In this document: positions 1 through 9,280 of the stretch, piece by piece
Layout of the letters: every line of letters starts with the position of its first letter
Numbering within the stretch: position 1 is the stretch's first letter
Assembly: GCA_944387385.1 (NCBI GenBank)
Contig: CALXES010000013.1
Span: 1 to 37,132 of the forward strand
Reading direction: 5' to 3'
DNA: 37,132 nucleotides
Origin: an uncultured Clostridia bacterium
Lineage (GTDB): Bacteria; Bacillota; Clostridia; TANB77; CAG-465
Position numbers and translations under genes: made by a program
Notes under the pieces: generated by a model
Databases searched by the model: none
Told to the model about the DNA's origin: nothing
The model's input: only the letters and a program-made list of their open reading frames with translations

Positions 1-320
1 CAAATATATAATATTACATTAGTATCACCAGTAGCAAAAACAAATAGTAATCCAACAATTACCATTAAAGCAACAGCAAAAAATCTAGTGACCAAATATT
101 CAGAAAAAGTATTTTTCCTTTTTGTATCTGTCGTTTGATATATTCTAAGCCCAAAATTACCTATTGCATCTAAAATACATGCAGTTGCATAGCTTATTGA
201 AAACATACCAGCAATTTCTATTCCATTTAGTCTCGTACAAAAAGCTAATATAATTGCATTTAAAATTGATGATATAAAACTACCTAATGTATTCCATATA
301 AACTCTCTCTTTTTTATCAT
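1..320 (-). CDS. Flippase-like polysaccharide biosynthesis protein, N-terminal fragment
   Basis: The first ~106 codons of a membrane protein are visible; the rest runs off the left edge. It begins MIKKREFIWNTLGSF and continues with hydrophobic segments near residues 10-27, 33-52 and 83-98. The basic N-terminus followed by a W-N-x-x-G-S/T pattern is typical of Wzx/MATE-type polysaccharide flippases (MOP superfamily), which move lipid-linked oligosaccharides across the membrane. The ATG at 320 follows a good GGGAGAGGA ribosome binding site and lies 24 bases after the stop of the preceding glycosyltransferase gene, so it is probably the next gene of the same operon. The family call rests on a short fragment and on context. 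Confidence 0.6.
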   Translation of the reverse strand, partial: MIKKREFIWNTLGSFISSILNAIILAFCTRLNGIEIAGMFSISYATACILDAIGNFGLRIYQTTDTKRKNTFSEYLVTRFFAVALMVIVGLLFVFATGDTNVILYI

Positions 321-344
321 ATTTTACTATTATTTCCTCTCCCA

Positions 345-1256
345 TTATAATTTACCTATCAATATCACAAACCTTAACATGATTTCATCTGTTAATTTTT
401 GTCTGAACATTTTTGGATAAAAAACTCTTTTTATCATTTTAGAGAAATTATATTTTCTACTAGTAAATAAATTTAGCAGCTTTTTATCTTCTTTTGATAA
501 TTTATCACTAAATAGATTTTCAAATTCGATTAGCTCTTCTTTTACATTTTGAAAATAATTATTTAATAAAAACTTTTTAATTCTCCAAATTTGCATTTGT
601 ATGAAATTCTTTCCTCCAGGACTTACATTATTTCCTGTCCTTCTATATTTTATTGTAGGAGTCTTATCATAAATTATTTCACCAAAGCCACTACAAATCA
701 TATAAGCTGTCCAATCATGACCACAACTTTTTTGAATATTAGACTTAACCATTATATCTCTTGTTTTTTTATTAATAACAGTAGTAATTCCCAAATTAAT
801 ACAATCAACAATTGCATTTCTAAAAGATGGTCCCTTTTTATGTGAATTAGAATGTGCAATAAAATTCATATCGTTATCATAAAAATCATAATCTGAGAAA
901 TATAACAAAGGCTCGTCCTCATTTTTTTTACTTAGTTTTTCTACTGCTCTTGCTATTTTAAAGTCAAACCACTCATCATCCTGATCACAAAATGCATAAA
1001 AATCTGCATCATCACAAAACGATAAACACTCAAAAAAGCTTTTTATAAATCCAACATTTTCTCTAGGATAAAAATGTATTTTTCCTTTATTTTCATACTC
1101 TTTTAATATATTTACCGTACTATCTTTTGAGCCATCATCTCTTACATATATATCTATATTTTTATATGTTTGATTAAGTATACTATCAATTTGTGTCTTT
1201 ATATATGACTCGCCATTATATGTAGATAGTATAACAGCTACTTTTTTATCTTCCAT
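345..1256 (-). CDS. Glycosyltransferase family 2 (rhamnosyltransferase-like)
   Basis: A 303-residue GT-A fold glycosyltransferase. The N-terminus has the family 2 nucleotide-binding pattern VAVILSTYNGESYI, then the RDDGSKDST acceptor loop near residues 40-47. A CDQDD motif near residue 90 supplies the DXD metal and sugar-nucleotide site. The CDQDD form is common in enzymes annotated as rhamnosyltransferases, but donor and acceptor cannot be read from sequence. No membrane segment is evident, so it probably acts on the cytoplasmic face on a lipid-linked glycan. It is the fourth gene downstream of an internal promoter, 12 bases after the preceding GT2 gene, and is followed by the flippase-like gene. 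Confidence 0.85.
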   Translation of the reverse strand: MEDKKVAVILSTYNGESYIKTQIDSILNQTYKNIDIYVRDDGSKDSTVNILKEYENKGKIHFYPRENVGFIKSFFECLSFCDDADFYAFCDQDDEWFDFKIARAVEKLSKKNEDEPLLYFSDYDFYDNDMNFIAHSNSHKKGPSFRNAIVDCINLGITTVINKKTRDIMVKSNIQKSCGHDWTAYMICSGFGEIIYDKTPTIKYRRTGNNVSPGGKNFIQMQIWRIKKFLLNNYFQNVKEELIEFENLFSDKLSKEDKKLLNLFTSRKYNFSKMIKRVFYPKMFRQKLTDEIMLRFVILIGKL

Positions 1257-1268
1257 ATATTTACTCCA

Positions 1269-2309
1269 TTACCATTTAATATCTATTTTTAATTTATCTA
1301 TAACAAAACGATATATAAAAATATAAAGTCCTGCCATATGATGTCTATATAAAAATGCTATCACACTTAGTGCTATTCTTTTTAAGCCTCGTTTTACTGA
1401 ATATCCAAACTTTAAAAAAGGTGATTTTCTCCAAGTAGAAAAATTTTCATCTAAATACTTAATAGTATTTTTTAGCATTATTTTCATATTAATAGATTTA
1501 TCATAAGAAGCTCTATACATAACAGACATTCCCAAATGTAAAAACGCCATAAAATCTATTATATATTTCATATCTTCATATTTATTCTCTTTAACATAAA
1601 GCTTTTTTAGCTCTAATAGATACTTTTTAAAATTATCTACATCCTCACTATTTACACTATGAATTTGTGAATCATATCTTAAATAATAATGATATAATAC
1701 ATCAGGTACAAAAGCAATTTTTTCAATTTTAGAATATGAACTTGCAAGAAAAATCATATCATTAAAATTTCTAAAATTCTGAAATCTTAAGTCTTTTACC
1801 TTATCTAACTTAAAAATCTTATTCCAAGGTGCAGGATTTATAAAAACACAAAAATCATCCATTGGAGTAATTGTCTTTACTGTATTTCCGTATCCAGTCA
1901 TATCTTTACTAACTATTTTATTAGTTTTTAAATCAATTCTTTCAAATCCACATACAGCAAGATCTGCATTATTTTCTTTTGCAGCATTATATAATTTTTC
2001 TGCCCAATTAGGCTCTACATAGTCATCTGTGTCAACAAATGTTATATACTCACCACTAGCCTTTTCAAGTCCATAATTTCTTGTAGTAAATTCTCCACCA
2101 TTTTTCTTATGATAAGCTTTAACTTTATTTGGGTACTTACTTGCATATTCATCTATAATCTTAGGTGCGGAATCTGTAGAGCCATCATCTACACAAATTA
2201 TTTCAATATTTTCTAATGTTTGATTTACAAGTGAATCTAAACATCTTGGAAGATATTTTTCTAAATTATATACAAGTGCAACAATTGACAAATCATATTT
2301 GTACTCCAT
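1269..2309 (-). CDS. Glycosyltransferase family 2 (EpsJ-like)
   Basis: A 346-residue family 2 glycosyltransferase. The start has the VALVYNLEKYLPRCLDSL pattern with CVDDGSTD at about residues 39-46 and the DXD region TFVDTDDYVEP near residue 91. The C-terminal third is rich in aromatic and basic residues with a hydrophobic stretch near residues 310-335, which may associate with the membrane. Architecture resembles the EpsJ/WcaA-type enzymes that extend exopolysaccharide repeat units. An AAGGAG ribosome binding site lies 8 bases before the ATG, and only 5 bases separate it from the DUF2304 stop, so the two are probably co-translated. The sugar specificity is unknown. Confidence 0.88.
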   Translation of the reverse strand: MEYKYDLSIVALVYNLEKYLPRCLDSLVNQTLENIEIICVDDGSTDSAPKIIDEYASKYPNKVKAYHKKNGGEFTTRNYGLEKASGEYITFVDTDDYVEPNWAEKLYNAAKENNADLAVCGFERIDLKTNKIVSKDMTGYGNTVKTITPMDDFCVFINPAPWNKIFKLDKVKDLRFQNFRNFNDMIFLASSYSKIEKIAFVPDVLYHYYLRYDSQIHSVNSEDVDNFKKYLLELKKLYVKENKYEDMKYIIDFMAFLHLGMSVMYRASYDKSINMKIMLKNTIKYLDENFSTWRKSPFLKFGYSVKRGLKRIALSVIAFLYRHHMAGLYIFIYRFVIDKLKIDIKW

Positions 2310-2314
2310 TATTA

Positions 2315-2671
2315 TTACTCCTTGTTATTTTTTTCTCTTTCATCTGCATTCTCTTTTAATGCAATATAGTGATTTAAATTTTTTATCTTCTCATTTAATG
2401 TAGATAATCTTATGTTATCTATAAACACTTGTATTAGTAAAAATACAATAATAATAAAGAAAACAAAATTTACAGAAGCCATAAATCCTAACTTAGTAGC
2501 AAGCCACTCAACTGCTTTATCAAAAATACTCATTAGTATCAAAATAAAACTTCCCATCATCCAAGTAATTGAATTTTCTACTTTAAGCTTCGCTTGTTTT
2601 ATTTTTTTTACACATAGGAAAAAAGATACTAAAGATCCTATAAGTAAAATAACTCTTAATGTTACTGACAT
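2315..2671 (-). CDS. DUF2304 family small membrane protein
   Basis: A 118-residue protein with three hydrophobic segments (about residues 5-22, 36-53 and 67-87) and a charged C-terminal tail. It matches the DUF2304 pattern, including the K-L-x-x-x-x-x-x-W motif between the first two helices (KLKVENSITWM) and a C-terminal helix with a regular polar/hydrophobic alternation. DUF2304 genes are typically found beside a DPM1-like GT2 gene, exactly as here, where it lies 13 bases downstream of one. Inference: it is a membrane partner of that polyprenyl-phosphate glycosyltransferase. The family's biochemical role is not established. The AGGAGG site is 9 bases before the ATG. Confidence 0.82.
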   Translation of the reverse strand: MSVTLRVILLIGSLVSFFLCVKKIKQAKLKVENSITWMMGSFILILMSIFDKAVEWLATKLGFMASVNFVFFIIIVFLLIQVFIDNIRLSTLNEKIKNLNHYIALKENADEREKNNKE

Positions 2672-2684
2672 AACTTTTTACCTC

Positions 2685-3374
2685 CTATTTTTCCTTTCTT
2701 GTAAATGTTCTAATAAATATTATAGATAACATCATATTCATCATATATTTTATTGATTTAAAAGCATTCAAATAACTTTCACCAAATTCTCTATCTCTCA
2801 TTTCAACTTGTACTTCTTTAACATTCAAACCTTTTTTTATCATGTATACTATAGTATCAGGCTCAGGTGTTAAACTTGCATTTGAATTAAACATATCAAT
2901 TGCTCTTTTATTATATGCTCTCATTCCAGAAGTAGGATCTGTTATCTTCTTCCAAGTAACAAGTTTTATTACAGAACTAATAACTCTACTTCCTAACATT
3001 CTTGCTGTAAAAGGCTTTTTCTTTTCAACAAATCTTGAGCCAATAGCTACATCTACATTATTTTTTTCAATTTCTTTTACTAATTTTTTTAGATATTTAG
3101 CATCATGCTGTCCGTCACCATCAAATTGAATTGCAATATCATATCCATTTTCCTTTGCATATTTCATTCCAACTTGAATACCACTTGTAAGTCCAAAATT
3201 TATTGGAAGTGATATCATGTTAAAATTGTTCTTTTGACATACTTCTTTAGTATTATCCTTTGAACAATCGTTAACTACTACATAATCATATGATGTATTT
3301 TTTGTTATATCTTTTACTGTCTTTTCGATATTTAATGCTTCATTGTATGCTGGTACAATAACTAATACTTTAAT
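2685..3374 (-). CDS. DPM1-like family 2 glycosyltransferase, probable ATT start
   Basis: A 229-residue GT2 of the polyprenyl-phosphate mannose/glucose synthase group. It carries VIVPAYNEALNIEKT at the N-terminus, VVNDCSKDNT near residue 34, and FDGDGQHD near residue 82 as the DXD site. It probably charges a polyprenyl phosphate with one sugar for use by lumenal GT-C enzymes. The first in-frame ATG (3218) would delete the nucleotide-binding strand and has no ribosome binding site. Upstream of it there is no in-frame ATG, GTG or TTG before a TAG stop. An AGGAGG (3383-3388) sits 8 bases ahead of an ATT at 3374, which is therefore the best start. The family call is firm; the start is unusual. Confidence 0.82.
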   Translation of the reverse strand: MKVLVIVPAYNEALNIEKTVKDITKNTSYDYVVVNDCSKDNTKEVCQKNNFNMISLPINFGLTSGIQVGMKYAKENGYDIAIQFDGDGQHDAKYLKKLVKEIEKNNVDVAIGSRFVEKKKPFTARMLGSRVISSVIKLVTWKKITDPTSGMRAYNKRAIDMFNSNASLTPEPDTIVYMIKKGLNVKEVQVEMRDREFGESYLNAFKSIKYMMNMMLSIIFIRTFTRKEK

Positions 3375-3405
3375 TTTAATCGCCTCCTAAATATAATCTA
3401 ACGTG

Positions 3406-3434
3406 ATTATATTATATTTTAACAATTTATTCAA
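3406..3434 (-). promoter_or_regulatory. Predicted SigA-type promoter inside the glycan cluster
   Basis: The minus strand reads TTGAAT (3434-3429), a 17-base spacer and TATAAT (3411-3406). It lies in the 77-base gap between the 661-residue DUF2142 gene and the DPM1-like gene. No terminator is visible in this gap, so it probably adds a second entry point for the downstream glycosyltransferase genes rather than separating two operons. Confidence 0.65.
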
Positions 3435-3451
3435 TTTTTTTTACTAAACTT

Positions 3452-5437
3452 TTAAGAAAAAGCACACACTATAGTTGCAAATGATATACAAAATCCTATA
3501 GTCACAATTGTTGAATAAACTAATCTCTTATCTTTTATATCTAAATTAAATTTTTTATTTGAAATTCCAATATATATAGGTACTAGTACAGGTAAAAAAT
3601 ATCTAGCTTGTATTCCATTTATTAATCTTTCACCAGTTTTTGTCCACTGTGAAAAAGCTATAGCATACACTATTCCTATAACCAGAATTGTTATTCCAAA
3701 AAGTATGCATCTACTTATTTTAGAAATTTCTTCATCGTTTTCATCACTCATAATTATAAATACAAAATACATTAAATACATAAATGTCTTAAATAATGAT
3801 TGATGCCAAACTGTCGAATATGCAAATCCATCGAAAAATCCTCTAAATATGTCTTGATCTAAACGAGCAAATGCCGTTCTAATAAATACATTTATAGAAT
3901 CAATAGGATTTGTAAAGAAATATTTTATTCCATAAACGTTTGTTGCAGTTCCACCTGTTGCAGCAGATAAACTAAAGAAAAATGAAAAAATTAATGTACC
4001 TAATATAAATGCACTCTTTATTGCCCACGCTTGGTATTTATTCTTAAACTTATCATTTGAAACTAAGAAGAATAGTAGTAATATCGGAAAATATCCAAAT
4101 TTTCCAAGTGACAATATAAAACATAATCCTCCTAAAATTACAAATTCTTTATTTGTTATTTTATCTTTTTTATATATAAGCTGTATTATAAATGATATTA
4201 GTAATATAGCTACTGCATTTGTCAAATAATCCATATTTATTGCTGCAGACTGTTGTATAAATATTGGAAATAAAGTTACAACTAAAAATGCTTTTTTAAA
4301 ATGTGGTACATTCTTAATAGCATAGTAGCAACAAATAATTACTATCATTAAATTAACAAATCTGCATAAAAGTAATAATACAAGTGGTGCTATATTAGAT
4401 AGTCTTCCAGCAAGTATAATTAATGTTGATGGTATATATGGAACAAAACTTAGATACTTTACGTTACTATAATTAGAAGACTTTTCATCAATAATATTAT
4501 AATCTACAGGCTTAAACATATCTGATAGGTAATTTCTACTATATATTTTTATATCAGAAAAATTAACGTTTCTAGTATATCTGTAATTAAAATCATTAAT
4601 TGCTTTTGGAAAATAAAAACGCCCATCATCTTCTGTTGTAACAAATAACGAATCTTTATATGCTCTACTAAAGTGTGACGATTCATCTGGTACATTAAAT
4701 GGTGGCATCAAAAAAATCATCATTATTCCGCAACTTATAGCAAACATTAAGTAAATTTTTTCAAACTTTTTATCTGGTAATTTTTTTACTAAAAACCATA
4801 CAGCTAAAATAATTCCTATAACTAGAAGAATAATAAATTTCTTTAACAACGTATATAACAAATAAAAATTAAAGAAGAATATTACAAATAAGCATAAACC
4901 AACAAGTAAAATATCGTAAAACTTTATCTTATCTTCTACTATTTTTTTATAAAAAATTGTTATATATTTAATTATAAAATATAGAATTGGTAATGCTATT
5001 AAAAATACTAAAATAGTATATACATTCAAACTATTTTTTATTATTGAAAAAGTACTTATAAATTTTTCATATATATTGTTTTCTATCTTTAACTCTTCGT
5101 TATTACAAAATAACTTTGCGCCATCAGGATTTTCAAACTCGATATATACATTATCTATAATAGATGCTTTAAAATTTAATACTGCACTAGATTCTTTAGC
5201 ATACATTATATTATTTTCATTGACTAAAAAAATCTTACCTTTGAGTTTGTTAAAATTAAAATTATTACTGTTTATACTTACATTTTTAAGTCTTGTTTTA
5301 TCTGAAAATTCAATTGAATAGTTATTATCATTTCGCGAATAATAATATACACTTACGCTAATTGCTGATGTAATAGCTAAGATAACTATTATAGAAAAAA
5401 AACATATTTTCTTCCAGTTATTTCTTATAAACTTCAT
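3452..5437 (-). CDS. DUF2142 polytopic membrane protein, putative GT-C enzyme
   Basis: A 661-residue membrane protein. A first helix (about residues 10-32) is followed by an extracytoplasmic region to about residue 130 that is rich in N, K and beta-type sequence, then about ten further helices. The motif PPFNVPDESSHF near residue 250 is the conserved PDExxH signature of DUF2142, a family whose topology resembles GT-C glycosyltransferases that use polyprenyl-phosphate sugars. Inference: it adds a sugar on the outer face. The ATG at 5437 is preferred over 5446 because the AGAGG site is spaced 8 bases from it. It is a clear paralogue of the next gene upstream, sharing for example YLSDMF/YLSDFL, LVPYIPS and the FRGxFDGF motif. 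Confidence 0.8.
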   Translation of the reverse strand: MKFIRNNWKKICFFSIIVILAITSAISVSVYYYSRNDNNYSIEFSDKTRLKNVSINSNNFNFNKLKGKIFLVNENNIMYAKESSAVLNFKASIIDNVYIEFENPDGAKLFCNNEELKIENNIYEKFISTFSIIKNSLNVYTILVFLIALPILYFIIKYITIFYKKIVEDKIKFYDILLVGLCLFVIFFFNFYLLYTLLKKFIILLVIGIILAVWFLVKKLPDKKFEKIYLMFAISCGIMMIFLMPPFNVPDESSHFSRAYKDSLFVTTEDDGRFYFPKAINDFNYRYTRNVNFSDIKIYSRNYLSDMFKPVDYNIIDEKSSNYSNVKYLSFVPYIPSTLIILAGRLSNIAPLVLLLLCRFVNLMIVIICCYYAIKNVPHFKKAFLVVTLFPIFIQQSAAINMDYLTNAVAILLISFIIQLIYKKDKITNKEFVILGGLCFILSLGKFGYFPILLLFFLVSNDKFKNKYQAWAIKSAFILGTLIFSFFFSLSAATGGTATNVYGIKYFFTNPIDSINVFIRTAFARLDQDIFRGFFDGFAYSTVWHQSLFKTFMYLMYFVFIIMSDENDEEISKISRCILFGITILVIGIVYAIAFSQWTKTGERLINGIQARYFLPVLVPIYIGISNKKFNLDIKDKRLVYSTIVTIGFCISFATIVCAFS

Positions 5438-5461
5438 TTTTTTCATCCTCTTCTCTTAATT

Positions 5462-7438
5462 TTAATAAAAACCTAAAGATATTGTTAAAAAGCAAAGTAG
5501 ATATACTGCCACCATAGAAAAACTATAAACAATATTTTTATTCTTTACATCCAGTTTAATAGCATTGTTAGTTATTGCAAGATAAGCTAATATAACTGGT
5601 GGTATAAAATATCTTGGTTGTAAACCATCTATTGTTGGTGCACCAAAATAAGTCCATCCAAAAAACATTGCTGAATATATTATACAAATCATAAGAAATG
5701 ATAATATTAGCATTAATGTTCTTTCTTTCCAATTAAATTGTTTTTCACCATTTCCTGATGAAGCAATTAAAAGCACATATAAAGCAATAAGTACATACAT
5801 GACAAGTGATGAATGCCACTGAGTAGACACACCAAAGCCATCAAATAGTCCTCTAAATATATCTAAAGGCATTCTTTCAAACGCCGTAGCAAAATATACT
5901 TTCATTGCAGAAAATGGATGAGATAATGCATATTCAATATGATAATATGGACTATCATTAGAAATTCCCAAGCTACTATTTTGTAAATATGATAAAAGTG
6001 ATGGAACTATTATAAATAGTGTTTTAAATATAATAGCATATTTCTTGTCTTTAAATTTCTCATTAGGAATTAATAGTACCATTAAAAGAATTGGAAAATA
6101 TCCAAATTTACAATATGCAAGTATTATAGCAATTAATGACATTAAAGCAATATCCTTGATTCCAATTTCTTTTTCTGTTTGTCTATAGTAAAATACTGAT
6201 ACAACAATTAATAAACTAGACAAGTTTGTTAACCAGTCCATGTTGATTGCACCTGCTTGTTGTAAAAATATTGGAAATAGTGCAATTACAAATAATACTT
6301 TTTTAAAGCACGATATTTTCTTTAAAGCTAAATAACACAAAGTAATTGTAATAAGCAAATTTGTAAACTTTCCTATTACTACAAGTAATAATGGTGATAA
6401 ATTAATAATTCTTGCAATTGCTATAGTTATAATCGAAGGAATATATGGTACTAAACTTAAAAACTTAGTATTTGTATAATCCTTAATATTCTCACTTCTT
6501 ATATCATATTCTCCACTTTGTAAAAAGTCAGATAAATAGTTTTTTCCATTATATTTTGTAGTACCATCAAGTGAGCCATGTACATATTTATAAAAGAAAT
6601 CTTCTATTGATTTTGGTAAATTAGAATAACCTCCATCATTGTTATTTATATAAGAAGTTTCAAAGCTCTTAATAAAATGAGCTCCTTCATCTGGCACATT
6701 AAACGGTGGTATTAAAAATAACATTGCAATACCAAAGAAAGTAGCAAGCACTATATAAGCATTTTCTATATTTTCTTTAATTGTATCTTTTATATAATAT
6801 AATGATAAAGCAGCTACAGCAATGATTGGTACTACTATTACCTCTCTTATTAAACTAAGAGATATATAAAAAACACTCAAATATATTAAAAATACAGAAC
6901 ATATAAAAATAACGACATCTAATAAATTTATATTTTTTTTATTTATTTTATCTAAAAATTTAAATACTAAAACCACTAAACCAAGTATCACTGCAAAAGA
7001 TACCGCTAAAATTATTATAGAATAGTAATTTAAGCTATCAAATATAATAGACATTACGCTATAATCATAAAAAAAAGTTGAACCATCTATAGTTTGTATT
7101 TCTCCATTTTTATAGACAGTTATATCATCTGTATCTCCCTCAAAATTTATACAGACATCATCAACTACTGAAGTCATAATCTCTATTTTTCCTATTGAAT
7201 CTGAATATAGATATTTACTTGCTTCATCTTCTTTTTGTCCTATTTTTACGTTTTCATTTACATATCTATCAAGTGGTATTTTTGTATTATTAATTACTAC
7301 ATTATCAATTCTTTGATTAGCTGTAACCTCTGCCTCGTATGTAACATATTTTCTTGCATATATTCCTACACTAATATTTACAGTAGCAACTATAGAAAGT
7401 ATTAAAGCTACTATTCCAATTAAATATTTCCTTTTCAT
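5462..7438 (-). CDS. DUF2142 polytopic membrane protein, paralogue
   Basis: A 658-residue paralogue of the adjacent DUF2142 protein, with the same order of elements. There is an N-terminal helix (residues 5-25), an extracytoplasmic domain to about residue 125, and many helices, with PPFNVPDEGAHF near residue 246 and IFRGLFDGFG near residue 510. It is probably a GT-C-type sugar transferase or a related polymer-processing enzyme at the outer face. The ATG at 7438 is preferred because a GTGGAG site lies 6 bases before it; an in-frame GTG at 7450 directly abuts the previous stop. The gap to the next DUF2142 gene is 24 bases. The tandem pair suggests a duplication followed by divergence in acceptor or donor use. 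Confidence 0.8.
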   Translation of the reverse strand: MKRKYLIGIVALILSIVATVNISVGIYARKYVTYEAEVTANQRIDNVVINNTKIPLDRYVNENVKIGQKEDEASKYLYSDSIGKIEIMTSVVDDVCINFEGDTDDITVYKNGEIQTIDGSTFFYDYSVMSIIFDSLNYYSIIILAVSFAVILGLVVLVFKFLDKINKKNINLLDVVIFICSVFLIYLSVFYISLSLIREVIVVPIIAVAALSLYYIKDTIKENIENAYIVLATFFGIAMLFLIPPFNVPDEGAHFIKSFETSYINNNDGGYSNLPKSIEDFFYKYVHGSLDGTTKYNGKNYLSDFLQSGEYDIRSENIKDYTNTKFLSLVPYIPSIITIAIARIINLSPLLLVVIGKFTNLLITITLCYLALKKISCFKKVLFVIALFPIFLQQAGAINMDWLTNLSSLLIVVSVFYYRQTEKEIGIKDIALMSLIAIILAYCKFGYFPILLMVLLIPNEKFKDKKYAIIFKTLFIIVPSLLSYLQNSSLGISNDSPYYHIEYALSHPFSAMKVYFATAFERMPLDIFRGLFDGFGVSTQWHSSLVMYVLIALYVLLIASSGNGEKQFNWKERTLMLILSFLMICIIYSAMFFGWTYFGAPTIDGLQPRYFIPPVILAYLAITNNAIKLDVKNKNIVYSFSMVAVYLLCFLTISLGFY

Positions 7439-7450
7439 ATTTGTCTCCAC

Positions 7451-9265
7451 TCATTCCCTATTCAAAACCTTATCTAAAATTACTTGTATAGCAAAAAGTA
7501 ATACAATTACAAAATTACTACAAATTAAAGTCATAACAGAAAGTGAATCTATTGCAAATAAGCAAATAGCATTTGCAATAGCAAGTATTCCAATCATTAT
7601 ATATTCTAATTTTTTAGCTAAAATTGATACTAATATTGATAGTACAACTGATAAACACAAGTATAAATTTGGATTAAGTATAAAGCTATTTGAAATATTG
7701 TTTAAGTTTTCACCAAATAAATCCTTTCCAGCATTAAACTCTGTAATACCTTCTTCTACTTTATAGCTACTTAAATCATTAACTATATTTGATGAATCAA
7801 TTGTAGTATAAAATCCAAAGTTTTGAGCATTAACATTATTAGGTACCCCAATACCTAAAACTGCAAGTACAATAACCAAAACTACTCCTGCAAGATATGA
7901 AATACCATAAGATTTAATTCTTTTTGGTTTTACCTTATTTTTTACTAGTTTATACATAATAAAAGCAAAACTTAAAACCGATGTAATAATTCCAAAAGAC
8001 GGACATATTAGTATTAAAAATGCCTGTATTAAAGCGTAAGGTATTAATTCTAATATTCTATATAAATAGTTTTTCTTTATTCCCAAATAAATAAAATACA
8101 TGTTTACAAGTGATAATAACATATATAAAGTTATATTATTAGGAATAACAGTTGTAAGTTCTAATAAAGGAAAAAATGATACTAAAATTGTCAAAATCAT
8201 TTGAACAGCATATAATATCTTCTCTCTTTTATAAAGATTTAAGGTCTGATCAAGATTAAGATTAACTTTTCTATATTCTCCACTAGTACTATCAGTATTA
8301 GTCATTTTATCTGAATAATAGTTCAAATCAATATTTCTTATCTTAGCACAAATAAAAGTCCATACTCCAGACATAACTAAAATCTGAATAATAGAAGTTG
8401 ACAAATTTTGCTTTATTTCTGAAAATAAATTATTTCCATCTATAGGTGTAAATGAAAACATTGCAAGAAGCATAGTAATAAACATTACAGCAAAAATCGT
8501 AAGATCTCTATAATTACTAAAGAATTTAATTTTATTTTTTAAACTAATGAAGAAATCTATTACATATACTACCCATATCATATTTTTTCTTTTCATCTTT
8601 GTCTTAAATTTTTCCATAGGGCTAATCCAAGTAGCATCAAAATGATGTATCATAACAGAATTATCTGTAAATTTATTATGCTGATAATCATAGCTTAAAG
8701 GATAAAAATACTCCATAGGATATATATATATTTTTTCATCTTCAAGCTTTTGTACTTCATCAAGTTCTTTATTAAATCCATATTTTTCAAAATATTTTGT
8801 TAATACTCTTGGAACACTCTCATCATATAGATCACCTGTTTCGTTAAACTTTTTCTTACTCTCATATATATTAACAATATCCTTTATATATGGATTATGT
8901 GCCTCTTTTGCCCAAACCACTGCTGCATTAATCATTTTAGAGTCTTCAACACCTAAAAATAAATCTTTTTCCAAAAATTTTGAAATATCACTTGTAATTT
9001 CCATATCTGTATCAAGATAGATTCCACCATACTCTTCTAATACTTTAAATCTTGTATAGTCTGCAACAAAAGCCCACTTTTTTTGCTCATAAGCTTCTTT
9101 TACAAAAGGACATTGATTTATGTCAAATGTGTTTTCATTCCATTCCATGATTTCAAAGTCTGGTAAATATTTTTTCCATGTTTGTATACACTTTTTTGTA
9201 AGATCAGATAAAGGATTTCCGCCAAACCAAATGTAATGTATTATTTTATTACTTTTTTTCTCCAC
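7451..9265 (-). CDS. GT32-type glycosyltransferase fused to a polytopic membrane domain
   Basis: A 604-residue two-part protein. Residues 1-225 form a GT32/OCH1-like domain: IHYIWFGGNPLSD at the start, DYTRFKVLEEYGGIYLDTD near residues 69-87 with the LDTD metal site, and HHFDATW near residue 208. These domains transfer a sugar from a nucleotide donor in the cytoplasm. Residues about 245-600 hold roughly nine to ten hydrophobic helices and one larger external loop (about residues 475-540). I do not recognise the membrane half. It could tether the enzyme or act as a transporter or second transferase. A GTG start at 9265 follows AGGAGG by 8 bases. Stand-alone GT32 enzymes are usually about 230-300 residues, so the fusion is unusual. 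Confidence 0.8.
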   Translation of the reverse strand: MEKKSNKIIHYIWFGGNPLSDLTKKCIQTWKKYLPDFEIMEWNENTFDINQCPFVKEAYEQKKWAFVADYTRFKVLEEYGGIYLDTDMEITSDISKFLEKDLFLGVEDSKMINAAVVWAKEAHNPYIKDIVNIYESKKKFNETGDLYDESVPRVLTKYFEKYGFNKELDEVQKLEDEKIYIYPMEYFYPLSYDYQHNKFTDNSVMIHHFDATWISPMEKFKTKMKRKNMIWVVYVIDFFISLKNKIKFFSNYRDLTIFAVMFITMLLAMFSFTPIDGNNLFSEIKQNLSTSIIQILVMSGVWTFICAKIRNIDLNYYSDKMTNTDSTSGEYRKVNLNLDQTLNLYKREKILYAVQMILTILVSFFPLLELTTVIPNNITLYMLLSLVNMYFIYLGIKKNYLYRILELIPYALIQAFLILICPSFGIITSVLSFAFIMYKLVKNKVKPKRIKSYGISYLAGVVLVIVLAVLGIGVPNNVNAQNFGFYTTIDSSNIVNDLSSYKVEEGITEFNAGKDLFGENLNNISNSFILNPNLYLCLSVVLSILVSILAKKLEYIMIGILAIANAICLFAIDSLSVMTLICSNFVIVLLFAIQVILDKVLNRE

Positions 9266-9280
9266 AAAACCTTCCTCCTA

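Noticed and set aside
3391..3451. A terminator between the DUF2142 gene and the DPM1-like gene
   Set aside because: A T/A run is present but no stem precedes it. Only a promoter can be supported.
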